Shown: positions 9,038 to 17,664 of the stretch, piece after piece
Position numbering within the stretch: the first letter of the stretch is position 1
Layout: every line of letters starts with the position of its first letter
Source: Vitreoscilla stercoraria DSM 513
GTDB taxonomy: Bacteria > Pseudomonadota > Gammaproteobacteria > Burkholderiales > Neisseriaceae
Reading direction: 5' to 3'
Assembly: GCF_000382305.1 (NCBI RefSeq)
Contig: NZ_KB908027.1
Coordinates: forward strand, 1-64,000
Length of the DNA stretch: 64,000 nt
Program-made: the position numbers and the translations under genes
Notes under the pieces: model-generated
Seen by the model: the letters and a program-made list of their open reading frames with translations, nothing else
Database searches by the model: none
Told to the model about the DNA's origin: nothing

Positions 9038-10046
9038 ATCGAATTTTGAGTTGCAGCCGTACAACACCTTTGGCTTGGGAAGTTGCGCCCGTTATTTTAC
9101 TGAATTGGTTACCGTAAACGATGTGTATGAATTGGTGGAACATGAATGGTTTGGACAAATCAAGCATCAGTGGTTAGGTGGTGGCAGTAATATTATCATG
9201 GCACCTGTGATAGATGCATGGGTGCTGCATATTGCCAATAAAGGCATTGAGGTTTTGTCTGAAACAGATGATAAAGTGTTGATTCAAGCACAAGCGGGTG
9301 AGTCTTGGCATCAGTTTGTATTGCATTGTATCGACTTGGGTTATAGTGGTCTGGAAAATTTGAGTTTGATTCCTGGACAAGTCGGTTCGGCACCTGTGCA
9401 AAATATTGGTGCGTATGGTGTAGAGGTCAAAGACATTATTCATTCAGTGGAATGTTTTGATACGCATGAAAAAAAATGGCGTGTGTTTTCAAATGCCGAA
9501 TGCCAATTTCAGTATCGTGATAGTTTTTTTAAACATGCAGAGCATGGACGTTATTTAATTTGGTCGGTAATATTAGAATTAAATAAAGTATTCAAACCTA
9601 ATGTGGGTTATGGTGACTTGGAAAAAGTCTCGATCGCAATGGCGCAAGGCAGTCAAATGACTGCCAAAATTGTCAGTGATGCAGTGTGTCAGATTCGTCA
9701 AAGTAAATTACCAGACCCTAAAATAATGGGCAATGTGGGCAGTTTTTTTCACAATCCCATTTTGTTAGAACAAAAAGCGAAACTATTAAAACAGCAATAT
9801 CCATCCATGCCGCAATACTTGCAAGGACAAGGCAAGATAAAGATTGCGGCAGGCTGGCTTATTGATCAAGCAGGCTTAAAAGGTCTGCAACAAGGCGGTG
9901 CAGCAGTACATCAGCAGCAAGCGTTGGTTTTGGTGAATAAAGGACAGGCAACACACCAAAATATTTTGGATCTGGCCAAACAAATTCAAAATGAGGTGTT
10001 GGATCAGTTTGATGTGAATTTACACATTGAACCTACTTTTTGGTGA
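9027..10046 (+). CDS. murB: UDP-N-acetylenolpyruvoylglucosamine reductase
   Basis: This FAD enzyme reduces UDP-GlcNAc-enolpyruvate to UDP-MurNAc with NADPH, the second committed step of peptidoglycan synthesis, in the cytoplasm. The start MKIESNFELQPYNTFG carries the conserved NTFG. The FAD-binding region has GGGSNIIM and LIPGQVGSAPVQNIGAYGVEV. The proton-donor serine lies in GSFFHNP, and the C-terminal catalytic Glu lies in NLHIEPTFW. The 339 residues fit type I MurB (E. coli-like). The ATG overlaps the end of the MATE gene. Confidence 0.97.
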   Translation: MKIESNFELQPYNTFGLGSCARYFTELVTVNDVYELVEHEWFGQIKHQWLGGGSNIIMAPVIDAWVLHIANKGIEVLSETDDKVLIQAQAGESWHQFVLHCIDLGYSGLENLSLIPGQVGSAPVQNIGAYGVEVKDIIHSVECFDTHEKKWRVFSNAECQFQYRDSFFKHAEHGRYLIWSVILELNKVFKPNVGYGDLEKVSIAMAQGSQMTAKIVSDAVCQIRQSKLPDPKIMGNVGSFFHNPILLEQKAKLLKQQYPSMPQYLQGQGKIKIAAGWLIDQAGLKGLQQGGAAVHQQQALVLVNKGQATHQNILDLAKQIQNEVLDQFDVNLHIEPTFW

Positions 10047-10187
10047 GAATAAGGCATGAGTTTTGAATCAAAGTGCGTGTCTTATTCTGATTAAAAAGCC
10101 CAATGTGCGTTTGGTGCATTGGGATGTTGGTCGCTTTTTAACCGACGTTGTTTTATTACACACACTTGATATTAAAAGGTTGTATTC

Positions 10188-10844
10188 ATGGCGAAGCAAG
10201 GCAAACGAAACACTTATGACCGTATTGTGGATGCGAGTTTGGAGTTGTTCAATACGGAAGGTGAGCGCAAAATCAGTACCAATCATATTGCAGCACATTT
10301 AAGTATTAGTCCAGGTAATTTGTATTATCATTTTCGCAATAAAGATGAAATCATTTTACAATTGTTCAAGCGTTATCGTTCGGAATTGACTGAAATACTC
10401 AGTCGCAATGAAACGCCAGAAGACATGACGGGCATGGTGGATTATTTCTTAGAAGTCTTTGATGTGATGTGGCGTTACCGCTTTTTGTTTGCCGATGTGA
10501 ACACCTTACTCATGCGCAACAGCGAATTGTCAGGTGAGTATCAAAATTTCACTTGGAAACAAGTTTCACCGATGATACACAAGCACTTGAATCATTTGGT
10601 ACGCAGCGGTGCTTTGCGTGGTGAGGTTTTGGATGTCGATGTTTTGGCCTTGAATATTTGGTTAATTTGCCGTTATTGGTTTGTGTTTGATGGTTCTTTG
10701 AATCACCATCAATTGGATGAAAAATCCAAAGTACGTGGTTTGGTACAGGTATTCAATCTATTGCGTCCTTATGTACATGAAGAATTCATGAACCAATATC
10801 ATGATGGTTTGTCTGTGTTACAACAACGAATGGAACTTCAATGA
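10188..10844 (+). CDS. TetR-family transcriptional regulator
   Basis: This is a 218-residue one-component regulator. The N-terminal helix-turn-helix runs from about residue 10 to 55: IVDASLELFNTEGERKISTNHIAAHLSISPGNLYYHFRNKDEI, with the GNLYYHF recognition-helix motif typical of TetR proteins. The C-terminal ligand/dimer domain is not recognised. The stop codon lies one base before the ATG of the next gene, so this regulator and the HerA-like ATPase are probably one transcription unit. It may act on that operon itself; the ligand is unknown. Confidence 0.85.
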   Translation: MAKQGKRNTYDRIVDASLELFNTEGERKISTNHIAAHLSISPGNLYYHFRNKDEIILQLFKRYRSELTEILSRNETPEDMTGMVDYFLEVFDVMWRYRFLFADVNTLLMRNSELSGEYQNFTWKQVSPMIHKHLNHLVRSGALRGEVLDVDVLALNIWLICRYWFVFDGSLNHHQLDEKSKVRGLVQVFNLLRPYVHEEFMNQYHDGLSVLQQRMELQ

Positions 10845-10845
10845 A

Positions 10846-12375
10846 ATGAACGAATTGTTTGCCATTGCCAAAAATGCGGAACAACATGATTTGGGCTTGA
10901 TTCCCAAGATGGCCAATCGACATGGTTTGATTGCAGGCGCAACAGGCACGGGCAAAACAGTGACTTTACGAAAAATGGCGGAATGCTTCAGCGATGCTGG
11001 CATTCCGGTTTTTTTATTGGATGTCAAAGGCGATTTGTCAGGTATTGCAGATGCTGGTGAAAACAGTGGCTTTGTTGCCAAACGCATGCAAGAATTTGAT
11101 TTACAGGACGCTTATTTGCATGGTTTTCCTGTGCGTTATTGGGATGTGTTTGCGCAAAAAGGCTTGGCTGTACGCATCACCATTTCTGAAATGGGACCTG
11201 TGTTATTGTCACATTTACTCAGCTTGAATGATACCCAATCGGGATTGTTGAGCTTGGTGTTCAAAGTGGCTGATGACAAAGCTTGGCATTTGATTGATTT
11301 GAAAGATTTGCGTGGCATGCTCAAATATGTGTCTGAGCATGCTAAGGATTTTCGTGCCACTTATGGCAATGTGTCTGCTGCCAGCGTGGGTGCGATACAG
11401 CGTCAATTGTTGCAATTAGAACAAGATGGGGCAGATTTAATCTTTGGCGAGCCTGATATCAACTTGGATGATTTGTTGCAAACAGAGGGCACACAAGGCA
11501 TCATCAATATTTTACAAGGTGAGCGTTTGATGCGTTCGCCCCGCATTTTCAGTGCATTTTTATTGTGGTTATTGGCAGAGTTGTTTGAGCGTTTACCTGA
11601 AGTGGGCGATTTGCCACAGCCGAAATTGGTTTTGTTTTTTGATGAAGCCCATTTGCTCTTTGATCAAGCAGAGCCTGCTTTATTGCAACAAGTGGAGCAA
11701 GTGGTGCGCTTGATTCGTTCTAAAGGTGTGGGCGTGTATTTTGTCACGCAAAACCCATTGGATTTGCCTGATACCATTTTGGGACAATTGGGCAATCGGG
11801 TTCAACACGCGTTGTGGGCATTCACGCCACGAGATCAAAAAGCGGTGAAAGCCGCAGCAGAAACATTTCGCAGCAATCCCCATTTAAATGTGACTCAAGC
11901 CATTTCAGAGTTGGCAACGGGCGAAGCTTTGGTATCATTTTTAGATGAAAAAGGCATGCCTACACCTGTACAGCGCGCTTTGATTTTCCCACCAAGCAGC
12001 GCATTGCCACCTAAAACTGAAAACGATATCGTGTCACACATTCAAAATGATGATTTATATGCTGCTTATCAAACCAGTGTGGATCGTTATTCTGCGTATG
12101 AGGCTATTTTGGCTTATGAAGAGGGGCAAGTAGCGGCAGCAGCTCAAGCAAAAGAGATGACACAAAACACCATAGCCACTGAGCAACAAAAGCCGCAACC
12201 AGCAGCAGAAGAGCCTGGTTTATTAGATGGGCTGTTAACAGGATTATTGGGTGGGCGGCGCAAAAGCCAAGCGAGTATGAGCAATAAAATTGGCGCGCAA
12301 TTGGGACATTCCATTTCCAATCAAGTCAGCAAAAGTATTAGTCGCACAATTATGGGCATCATCAAGGGCAAATGA
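10846..12375 (+). CDS. HerA/FtsK-like P-loop ATPase of the DUF853 (YjgR) family
   Basis: The start is placed at MNELFAIAKNAEQ, one base after the TetR gene; a longer in-frame start at 10801 would lie inside that gene. Walker A is GATGTGKTVTLRK near residue 33, and Walker B is KLVLFFDEAHLLF near residue 265. The glycine-rich C-terminus (GLLDGLLTGLLGG...SISRTIMGIIKGK) is typical of E. coli YjgR relatives. The family is related to the HerA helicase, but its role is not established. TTACAGGACGC at 11101 is an uptake-like repeat read as LQDA. A repeat-pair terminator follows the gene. Confidence 0.87.
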   Translation: MNELFAIAKNAEQHDLGLIPKMANRHGLIAGATGTGKTVTLRKMAECFSDAGIPVFLLDVKGDLSGIADAGENSGFVAKRMQEFDLQDAYLHGFPVRYWDVFAQKGLAVRITISEMGPVLLSHLLSLNDTQSGLLSLVFKVADDKAWHLIDLKDLRGMLKYVSEHAKDFRATYGNVSAASVGAIQRQLLQLEQDGADLIFGEPDINLDDLLQTEGTQGIINILQGERLMRSPRIFSAFLLWLLAELFERLPEVGDLPQPKLVLFFDEAHLLFDQAEPALLQQVEQVVRLIRSKGVGVYFVTQNPLDLPDTILGQLGNRVQHALWAFTPRDQKAVKAAAETFRSNPHLNVTQAISELATGEALVSFLDEKGMPTPVQRALIFPPSSALPPKTENDIVSHIQNDDLYAAYQTSVDRYSAYEAILAYEEGQVAAAAQAKEMTQNTIATEQQKPQPAAEEPGLLDGLLTGLLGGRRKSQASMSNKIGAQLGHSISNQVSKSISRTIMGIIKGK

Positions 12376-12390
12376 TGAAATATACTTAAT

Positions 12391-12420
12391 AAGCGTCCTG
12401 TAATGATTACAGGACGCTTA
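12391..12420 (+). terminator. Terminator made of an inverted pair of the uptake-like repeat
   Basis: AAGCGTCCTGTAA at 12391-12403 and its exact complement at 12407-12419 form a 13-bp stem with a 3-base loop, followed by ATTTTA. It lies 15 bases after the ATPase stop and can also serve the minus-strand gene ending at 12423. Confidence 0.85.
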
Positions 12421-12422
12421 TT

Positions 12423-12707
12423 TTATGGTTGTTCGGGAGGTGATTGAGGGTTTTTTTCAGGACGCTTCACATCATTTTTAAGGCGGTGTGGCTTGTCTTT
12501 ATGAGAACGATGTGTGCCGTCGTATTTGTGAATGCGCAGTTTTTTGCTGCGATATATTTTTTTCGCTGGTGTAGAAGAGTCATCCGTGCTGGGATTGGCT
12601 TCTGAATAAGATGGTATCTTAGGCGACATTTGAGCCGTTGGCGCATCTGCCCACGCTGCAGTACTGGTTAATACAATACTCAAACAAAATAACCAAATGA
12701 ATTTCAT
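12423..12707 (-). CDS. Small secreted basic protein, function unknown
   Basis: The start is placed at MKFIWLFCLS, giving 94 residues; an upstream in-frame Met at 12746 would add 13 residues before a clear signal peptide. The signal peptide runs to about residue 20 and ends ...STAAWA before DAPT. The mature part is low-complexity: a Pro/Ser/Thr-rich stretch, then Lys/Arg/His-rich sequence (KKIYRSKKLRIHKYDG), and a Pro-rich tail. Family not recognised. One uptake-like repeat (TTCAGGACGC at 12456) lies in the 3' coding part. A region with two hairpins (12747-12834) precedes it. Confidence 0.6.
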   Translation of the reverse strand: MKFIWLFCLSIVLTSTAAWADAPTAQMSPKIPSYSEANPSTDDSSTPAKKIYRSKKLRIHKYDGTHRSHKDKPHRLKNDVKRPEKNPQSPPEQP

Positions 12708-12746
12708 CCGCGGATATCCATATGCAAATGCAATAAAGAAAGGCAA

Positions 12747-12834
12747 ACGGCAAGCAAACTGTCTGTCAGGGAGTCTGCTTGCCGTATTGCGATACTACTC
12801 AATGAGCCACGTTGTGTTGGAAGCGTGGTTCATT
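12747..12834 (-). other. Two consecutive hairpins between genes; possible terminator plus structured leader
   Basis: ACGGCAAGCA at 12747-12756 pairs with TGCTTGCCGT at 12776-12785. AATGAGCCACG at 12801-12811 pairs with CGTGGTTCATT at 12824-12834, with one mismatch. On the minus strand the first stem is followed by a T-rich stretch, so it may end the transcript of the gene at 12905. Otherwise it may be part of a 5' leader for the small secreted protein. No known RNA family is recognised. Confidence 0.4.
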
Positions 12835-12904
12835 TGTGAAACAGTATAAGAAACAAGACTTAGACCATACTTAGCAAATTGTTAATTTTTGTAATAAAGT
12901 CAGC

Positions 12905-13345
12905 CTAAAAACGCATGTGTAACACATCCAAATGAAACATCGCTTCACGCAAAACCAATACATAAGCAATCTCTTGTTTGGTCAATGGATGTTGGCTAAA
13001 CACAGAGCGATTGAGTTGTTGAGTGAGATTTTGGAAATAAGCTTCCAACTCATCACGACTAATGTGTTTGGTGTGGTTGATGCGCAAGCTCAGTTGTTCA
13101 AATATTTTGTCATCGGTGAGCCAGTCTGTGACAGCAAAACTTTCTTGTTTTAACGGCAATAAACCATCTTCAATCAGTTGAATAGCATATTCGATATCCA
13201 AAGAGTTAGGTGGTGTGTTGTTAAACCAAGAGGCGGTCATTTGAAAACCGACCATGGCAGTATGTGTGCCATTATCGCGTATCCACATTAATTTATCGGC
13301 ATGTAAACGCCAAATGACGGTCTGTTCATCAACTAATTGGGTCAT
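12905..13345 (-). CDS. Conserved-looking hypothetical protein next to a two-component system
   Basis: The start is placed at MTQLVDEQTVIW (146 residues); a start at 13384 would overlap the kinase gene by 29 bases and adds an unlikely 13 residues. It has no signal peptide or membrane segment and is rich in charged residues, probably a soluble cytoplasmic protein. No motif is recognised. It begins 10 bases after the histidine kinase stop on the same strand, so it is probably the third gene of the regulator-kinase operon. Coding is supported by an uninterrupted frame and by this tight spacing. Confidence 0.65.
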   Translation of the reverse strand: MTQLVDEQTVIWRLHADKLMWIRDNGTHTAMVGFQMTASWFNNTPPNSLDIEYAIQLIEDGLLPLKQESFAVTDWLTDDKIFEQLSLRINHTKHISRDELEAYFQNLTQQLNRSVFSQHPLTKQEIAYVLVLREAMFHLDVLHMRF

Positions 13346-13355
13346 ACATATTCTC

Positions 13356-14765
13356 TCAATCAATGGAAAAACGGGCAGTGACAATCAAGCCTTGTGGGTG
13401 ATTGTCTTCTAAATAGATGCGACCATGGTAGCGTTCTACCAAATTTTTGACAATGGCCAAACCCAAACCCGTGCTGTTGTGGCGGTTGTCTTCGACACGG
13501 TAAAAAGCATCCCAAACCATGTCTTTGTGTGCATCATCAATACCAATGCCATTGTCGCTCACTTGTAACACAATGTCTTGTGCTTCTTGCCAAACAGCGA
13601 CATCGACTTGACCATCTTCATGCGTGTAATGAACCGCATTTTCAACCAAATTTTGCAATAAGGTTTGAAAATCCAATCGACTCATCGCCAAAGGCATATT
13701 GTCCAAATGGGTGACGCCCAAATCAATGTTTTTATGCATGGCAATGGGTAAACATTGCTGCATGACGGCGGTAACCTCATCGATGACAGACAAGGGCTGA
13801 GGTTTTTGTTGGGTTAAAACCTCTTCGCTACGTGCTAAATCCAATAATTTCACCACCAAATCCCGTTGGCGATGGATGCCTTGTTGTAATTGATGCAATT
13901 GCTCGGTAAATCGTTCCGATGAATGGGTGGCTTGTTGCAATTGTTCTGCTTGTAAGCTCAAAGCTGTTAAGGGTGTACGCAATTGGTGAGCGGCATTGGC
14001 AATCAAACGCCGATTCAATTGCATGGCATCATTCAAACGCAAAAACAAGTCGTCAACAGCGTGGGTAAAGGGCTGCAATTCGTTGGGAATCGAGCGTTCA
14101 GACAAAGAGGGTGCTTGTAAATGTTCCACATTTGCAAGGTCTTGTGTCAGTTGGCGCAAAGGTTTGAACACTTGATAGACTGTAATATAAACAGCAGCAA
14201 TCAATAAAGGCAGCAATAGCAATAAAGGAATCAATGCTTGCCAAGCACTTTTGCGGGCCATTTCATCACGAAAGCCAGACGGTTGTGCCACAATAACCCG
14301 TTGGTCGGTTTGCGTGAGTAAATAGGCACGCCAAGTATCGTCTTTGCCTTGTAAATCATGAAAACCATCGGGTAAAGCCATTAAGTATTGATTGACATTT
14401 GGATAGTCAAATAACAAAGCCAAATCGGGATTGTCGACAGTGTCGATGATGGTTTGCTGCTCGTGTGGCGGTGCTAACTGATTAATAGGCGGTTGTGGCA
14501 AACTTTTATGCGCAGATGAAGTCGGGTTAGCATGATGAGGGGTAGTGGTGGTGCTGGTATCATCGGCATCGACCAAAGACACATTGTCGTCTTGCACCAT
14601 AGACACCAAAGTTTGCATGCTGCGGTCTTGGAAATATTGGATGCGGTTGTAAGTGCGCTGAAACGACCACACGCTGACCACTACCGCAATGATGAGCAAG
14701 ACGATGCTGATAATCAATGCCAAGCGAAATTGTAACGATTGGCCTAAGCCTTGGCGACGAACCAT
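13356..14765 (-). CDS. Two-component sensor histidine kinase (QseC/PmrB class)
   Basis: A 469-residue inner-membrane kinase. The first membrane segment is at about residues 13-32, followed by a periplasmic domain of about 150 residues with a Ser/Thr/Pro/His-rich stretch, and a second membrane segment near residues 175-197 (LLLLLPLLIAAVYITVY). A HAMP-like linker follows. The H-box is ANAAHQLRTPLTAL, with the phosphorylated His. The ATPase domain has an N-box (LVENAVHYTHE), a G1 box (VSDNGIGI) and a G2 box (STGLGLAIVKNL). Its start overlaps the response-regulator gene by 22 bases, which shows translational coupling. The signal sensed is unknown. Confidence 0.93.
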   Translation of the reverse strand: MVRRQGLGQSLQFRLALIISIVLLIIAVVVSVWSFQRTYNRIQYFQDRSMQTLVSMVQDDNVSLVDADDTSTTTTPHHANPTSSAHKSLPQPPINQLAPPHEQQTIIDTVDNPDLALLFDYPNVNQYLMALPDGFHDLQGKDDTWRAYLLTQTDQRVIVAQPSGFRDEMARKSAWQALIPLLLLLPLLIAAVYITVYQVFKPLRQLTQDLANVEHLQAPSLSERSIPNELQPFTHAVDDLFLRLNDAMQLNRRLIANAAHQLRTPLTALSLQAEQLQQATHSSERFTEQLHQLQQGIHRQRDLVVKLLDLARSEEVLTQQKPQPLSVIDEVTAVMQQCLPIAMHKNIDLGVTHLDNMPLAMSRLDFQTLLQNLVENAVHYTHEDGQVDVAVWQEAQDIVLQVSDNGIGIDDAHKDMVWDAFYRVEDNRHNSTGLGLAIVKNLVERYHGRIYLEDNHPQGLIVTARFSID

Positions 14766-15403
14766 CCCAAACCTCTCACATTTTTAATGCTGTCACTGCC
14801 TAATTTTTTACGTAAGCTGTGAATCAGAAATTCGATTGCATTGCTTTCGACTTCTTCATTCCAACCGTAAATGCGTTCTTCTAAATCGCTGCGTGACAAA
14901 ATCGTGCCTGCTTGTTGCATCAATGCAAGCAATAAGGCAAATTCGCGTGAGGACAAACGGGTGGTTTTGTCATCGCGTTGTACTTCTTTGGTTGCAGGAT
15001 TGAGTTTCAGGACGCCATTGTCCAAAATGGGTTCAGCATTGCCTTGACGACGACGACTGATGGCGCGAATGCGCGCGAGCAATTCTTTCATTTCAAATGG
15101 TTTGACCAAGTAATCATCGGCACCTGTGTCTAAACCGGTAATGCGGTCGTCCACGGTGTCGCGTGCTGTGAGTAATAACACAGGCAAACTAGAGCGTTGT
15201 CCGCGCAGTGCCGCCAGCACTTGTAAGCCATTTTTTTTTGGTAATCCTATGTCAAACACACCCACATCGTATTCATGTGTGCTCAAAGCCAGTAAAGCCG
15301 CTTCGCCATCTTTGACCCAATCCACCGCATAAGCTTGTTGTTGCAAGCCTTCGTAAACGGCTTGTCCTATCATTAAATCGTCTTCAACTAATAAAATGCG
15401 CAT
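14744..15403 (-). CDS. OmpR/PhoB-family response regulator (QseB/PmrA class)
   Basis: A 219-residue DNA-binding regulator paired with the kinase downstream. The receiver domain has the acidic pocket VEDD near residue 7, the phosphoacceptor Asp in GVFDIGLP near residue 51, the conserved Thr in LLLTARD and Lys in DDYLVKPF. The C-terminal winged helix (about residues 125-219) shows SSREFALLLALM and the NAIEFLIHSLRKKLG recognition region. It is first in the operon, transcribed leftward. Targets cannot be read from the sequence; calling it QseB or PmrA specifically would be a guess. Confidence 0.94.
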   Translation of the reverse strand: MRILLVEDDLMIGQAVYEGLQQQAYAVDWVKDGEAALLALSTHEYDVGVFDIGLPKKNGLQVLAALRGQRSSLPVLLLTARDTVDDRITGLDTGADDYLVKPFEMKELLARIRAISRRRQGNAEPILDNGVLKLNPATKEVQRDDKTTRLSSREFALLLALMQQAGTILSRSDLEERIYGWNEEVESNAIEFLIHSLRKKLGSDSIKNVRGLGWFVAKA

Positions 15404-15496
15404 GTATTTGTATTCTTCGTTATGAGAATGGTTGAGGCGTATTATTTCACATCGTGAATGATGGGTCGATGTTGGTGGCGTTAAGGTTGGAAATGT

Positions 15497-16024
15497 TTAG
15501 TTGACAGAAGTTTTCGAGTGGGACGGGTGGTTTTGTAACCAAGCTTCTAGCAGCAACAAAGTGTCTTTGGATTCTGCTTTGGCAAACACATATTGTTCAC
15601 CAAAGCGGGTGTGCAGCGTCAATTGGTAATGTGTTTGCGGATGTTGACGCTGTTTGATAAACCAAACCAGCACCTCAGCACACAGATAAATGGCTACTAA
15701 AGTCCAAAGATAAGTCTGAAAACCATCAGGCAAATACGGTTGTATGTGCGACCATAAATGAATGGGGAAAAATTGGGCAAATATCATTATCCACAACAGG
15801 AAAAATTGCCACGGCGTCATGCTTTTGAAGTCACGCAAGCGTTTGTGAATGGTTTGGATACTGGTGGATTGGATATGTATTAAGTCAGTCAAATACATAT
15901 TATGCAGATACACGCTCAGGTTATCGCTGCCACAAGACTTTAAAAAATTCAGCTCACGTTCAGGCAGATTTTGCTGTCTTAAAAACATCGCCAACACATT
16001 GTCTTTGGCTTTGAGTTTTAACAT
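15497..16024 (-). CDS. Hypothetical inner-membrane protein, second of a related pair
   Basis: A 175-residue protein. A soluble N-terminal part (about 75 residues) is followed by two membrane helices near residues 78-98 and 106-128 (WQFFLLWIMIFAQF; LWTLVAIYLCAEVLVWF), and a cytoplasmic tail of about 45 residues. That tail (HYQLTLHTRFGEQYVFAKAE) resembles the tail of the gene just upstream (HYFVLQLHLFDDHRVDFAYA), so the two may be paralogues. The two genes are one base apart and form an operon. No family is recognised; a partner role at the membrane is only inferred. Confidence 0.7.
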   Translation of the reverse strand: MLKLKAKDNVLAMFLRQQNLPERELNFLKSCGSDNLSVYLHNMYLTDLIHIQSTSIQTIHKRLRDFKSMTPWQFFLLWIMIFAQFFPIHLWSHIQPYLPDGFQTYLWTLVAIYLCAEVLVWFIKQRQHPQTHYQLTLHTRFGEQYVFAKAESKDTLLLLEAWLQNHPSHSKTSVN

Positions 16025-16025
16025 G

Positions 16026-16841
16026 TCAAGCGGCCTGTAAACGTGGATGTTGCTGGTGTAAGTGTTGCCTTAATTGTTGCAACACAGCTTCATCTTGGGC
16101 ATACGCAAAATCCACTCGATGATCATCGAATAAATGCAGTTGCAACACAAAATAATGTGCTGCTTGAGTAGGGTGGCGTTGCCGCAAGCGGTGGTTGAGC
16201 CAAATATCTGCCACGCTGATGGCAATCAAATAAGCCATACCGTAGCCCATTGTCGTCATCAAGGTGGCTCGTTCTAAAGTTTGTAACCACATCGTAATCG
16301 GGATGCCCATACCCATGAACAGCAAGGTGAACAAAGCCAAACGCAACAGCCATTTGAGCCAACGAGGAGGGTGCAATAAAGAAGCATGTTGGGGCAGCGA
16401 AGCTTGGTGATAGGTCAATAAAGTTTGTAGCAATTGCTCATGCGTCCTGAAAAACACCATGCTCAATAACACAGGATAAAGCCATGGCATGGTCGAGGCA
16501 GGCATAAAGCGCAATAGCCATACCATCAACATGACCAATAAAATACCCACACAAGCCAGCAACAAACCATCACGCCAAGGCTGTGGATACAGTAACCATG
16601 GTGGTGCCAAATTGCCATCGATGCGGGCAATGTGGATGTTGTCGATGTCGTTGTAATCTATGCGTTTGACAAATTTGGCTTGGAAAACTTGATTGGGTTT
16701 TTGTTGGTATAAATGCCGTTTGTGCCAAAACAAACCTTGTTCATCCTGACATTGAATCTTCAAATATCGGAAATCGGAATGTTGGGCATAGCGTTGGTGC
16801 AGCCATATCTGTAAAGGATTGTGTTTGGCAGCAAACGGCAT
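16026..16841 (-). CDS. Hypothetical multi-pass membrane protein, first of a related pair
   Basis: A 271-residue protein. The soluble N-terminal part (about 90 residues) is followed by hydrophobic segments near residues 92-112 (LLLACVGILLVMLMVWLL), 118-130, 163-182 and 195-212, then a soluble tail similar to that of the next gene. The tail contains HYFVLQLHLFDDHRVDFAYAQ and ends His/Gln-rich. No enzyme motif is visible and no family is recognised. It begins 19 bases downstream of the tenA stop on the same strand and may be co-transcribed with it. Confidence 0.7.
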   Translation of the reverse strand: MPFAAKHNPLQIWLHQRYAQHSDFRYLKIQCQDEQGLFWHKRHLYQQKPNQVFQAKFVKRIDYNDIDNIHIARIDGNLAPPWLLYPQPWRDGLLLACVGILLVMLMVWLLRFMPASTMPWLYPVLLSMVFFRTHEQLLQTLLTYHQASLPQHASLLHPPRWLKWLLRLALFTLLFMGMGIPITMWLQTLERATLMTTMGYGMAYLIAISVADIWLNHRLRQRHPTQAAHYFVLQLHLFDDHRVDFAYAQDEAVLQQLRQHLHQQHPRLQAA

Positions 16842-16860
16842 GGTATTTCCTTTAAGGTGA

Positions 16861-17547
16861 TTAAGCTGGTTTCAAAGCGTCCTGTAACAAAGGCCATTGT
16901 TCACAACGATAAGCCGAATCCCAAAATACCCATTCCAATTCAGCGCCACGAGTGTAAGCTGCATGCATTTTTTCGACTGTCGCCGCATCGGCTTGTTCTG
17001 CCAAAGCATCAATGGTGGCCAAAACTTTGGTCACAGCGTCCTGAAACTCATCGCTGACATAAGTATCGACCCATTTTTGATAAGGATTGTTGGCGACCGA
17101 TTGATCGACAATGTCATTGCCCACTTGTGCATACACCCAATAACATGGCAACACTGCCGCCAACGCCACCGGATAGCTTTCTGCCCAAGCGGTCGCTTGT
17201 AAAAATGAAGTGTAATGGTGGCAAGCTTGGCTCAAAGGTGCGGCTTCGAAATCTTCTTTGCTGATGCCAAAATCCGCCATAAAACCATCGTGCAAACTGC
17301 GCTCAACGATGATGGCCAATTTGGCCGCTTCGGTAAATTGAATCACAGAATCCGCATCATAAGCTTTCGCACCAATCACTGCCAAAGCCCGACCATAAGC
17401 GAGCAAATAATGCGCATCTTGAATGACATAATGAATAAATGCCTCACGACTCAGTGTGCCTGCGGCCAATTCTTGGTTGAATGGATGCTGGACTGTGGCT
17501 TGGTATAACGCGTGATTGCGTTGCCAAACGTCTTGGGTAAATGACAT
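16861..17547 (-). CDS. tenA: Aminopyrimidine aminohydrolase / thiaminase II (TenA)
   Basis: TenA hydrolyses aminomethylpyrimidine made from damaged thiamin so that the pyrimidine can be salvaged into thiamin. The 228 residues form the all-helical TenA fold. Features seen are HPFNQELAAGTLSREAFIHY near the N-terminus, the active-site Cys in LPCYWVYAQVG (about residue 135), and the conserved Glu in GAELEWVFWDSAY near the C-terminus. No TPP riboswitch core is seen in the short region upstream, and no other thi gene is nearby. Two uptake-like repeats (16875-16887 and 17036-17045) lie in its coding sequence. Confidence 0.93.
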   Translation of the reverse strand: MSFTQDVWQRNHALYQATVQHPFNQELAAGTLSREAFIHYVIQDAHYLLAYGRALAVIGAKAYDADSVIQFTEAAKLAIIVERSLHDGFMADFGISKEDFEAAPLSQACHHYTSFLQATAWAESYPVALAAVLPCYWVYAQVGNDIVDQSVANNPYQKWVDTYVSDEFQDAVTKVLATIDALAEQADAATVEKMHAAYTRGAELEWVFWDSAYRCEQWPLLQDALKPA

Positions 17548-17584
17548 CTTTATGTTTCCTTAATAAAACACACAGCTTGTTAAA

Positions 17585-17613
17585 AAGCGTCCTGTAAACT
17601 TTACAGGACGCTT
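17585..17613 (-). terminator. Terminator of smc made of an inverted repeat pair
   Basis: AAGCGTCCTGTAAA and its complement TTTACAGGACGCTT face each other with almost no spacer, flanked by A/T-rich sequence that extends the stem. It lies 52 bases beyond the smc stop on the minus strand, upstream of tenA. Confidence 0.8.
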
Positions 17614-17664
17614 AAAGTGCAAACTTTAAATTCAGTTTGAATAAAAAACAAGCCTAATGGGACT

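Noticed and set aside
17548..17664. TPP riboswitch upstream of tenA
   Set aside because: The short spacer contains only the repeat-pair hairpin; no thi-box core (such as CUGAGA...GACC) is seen.
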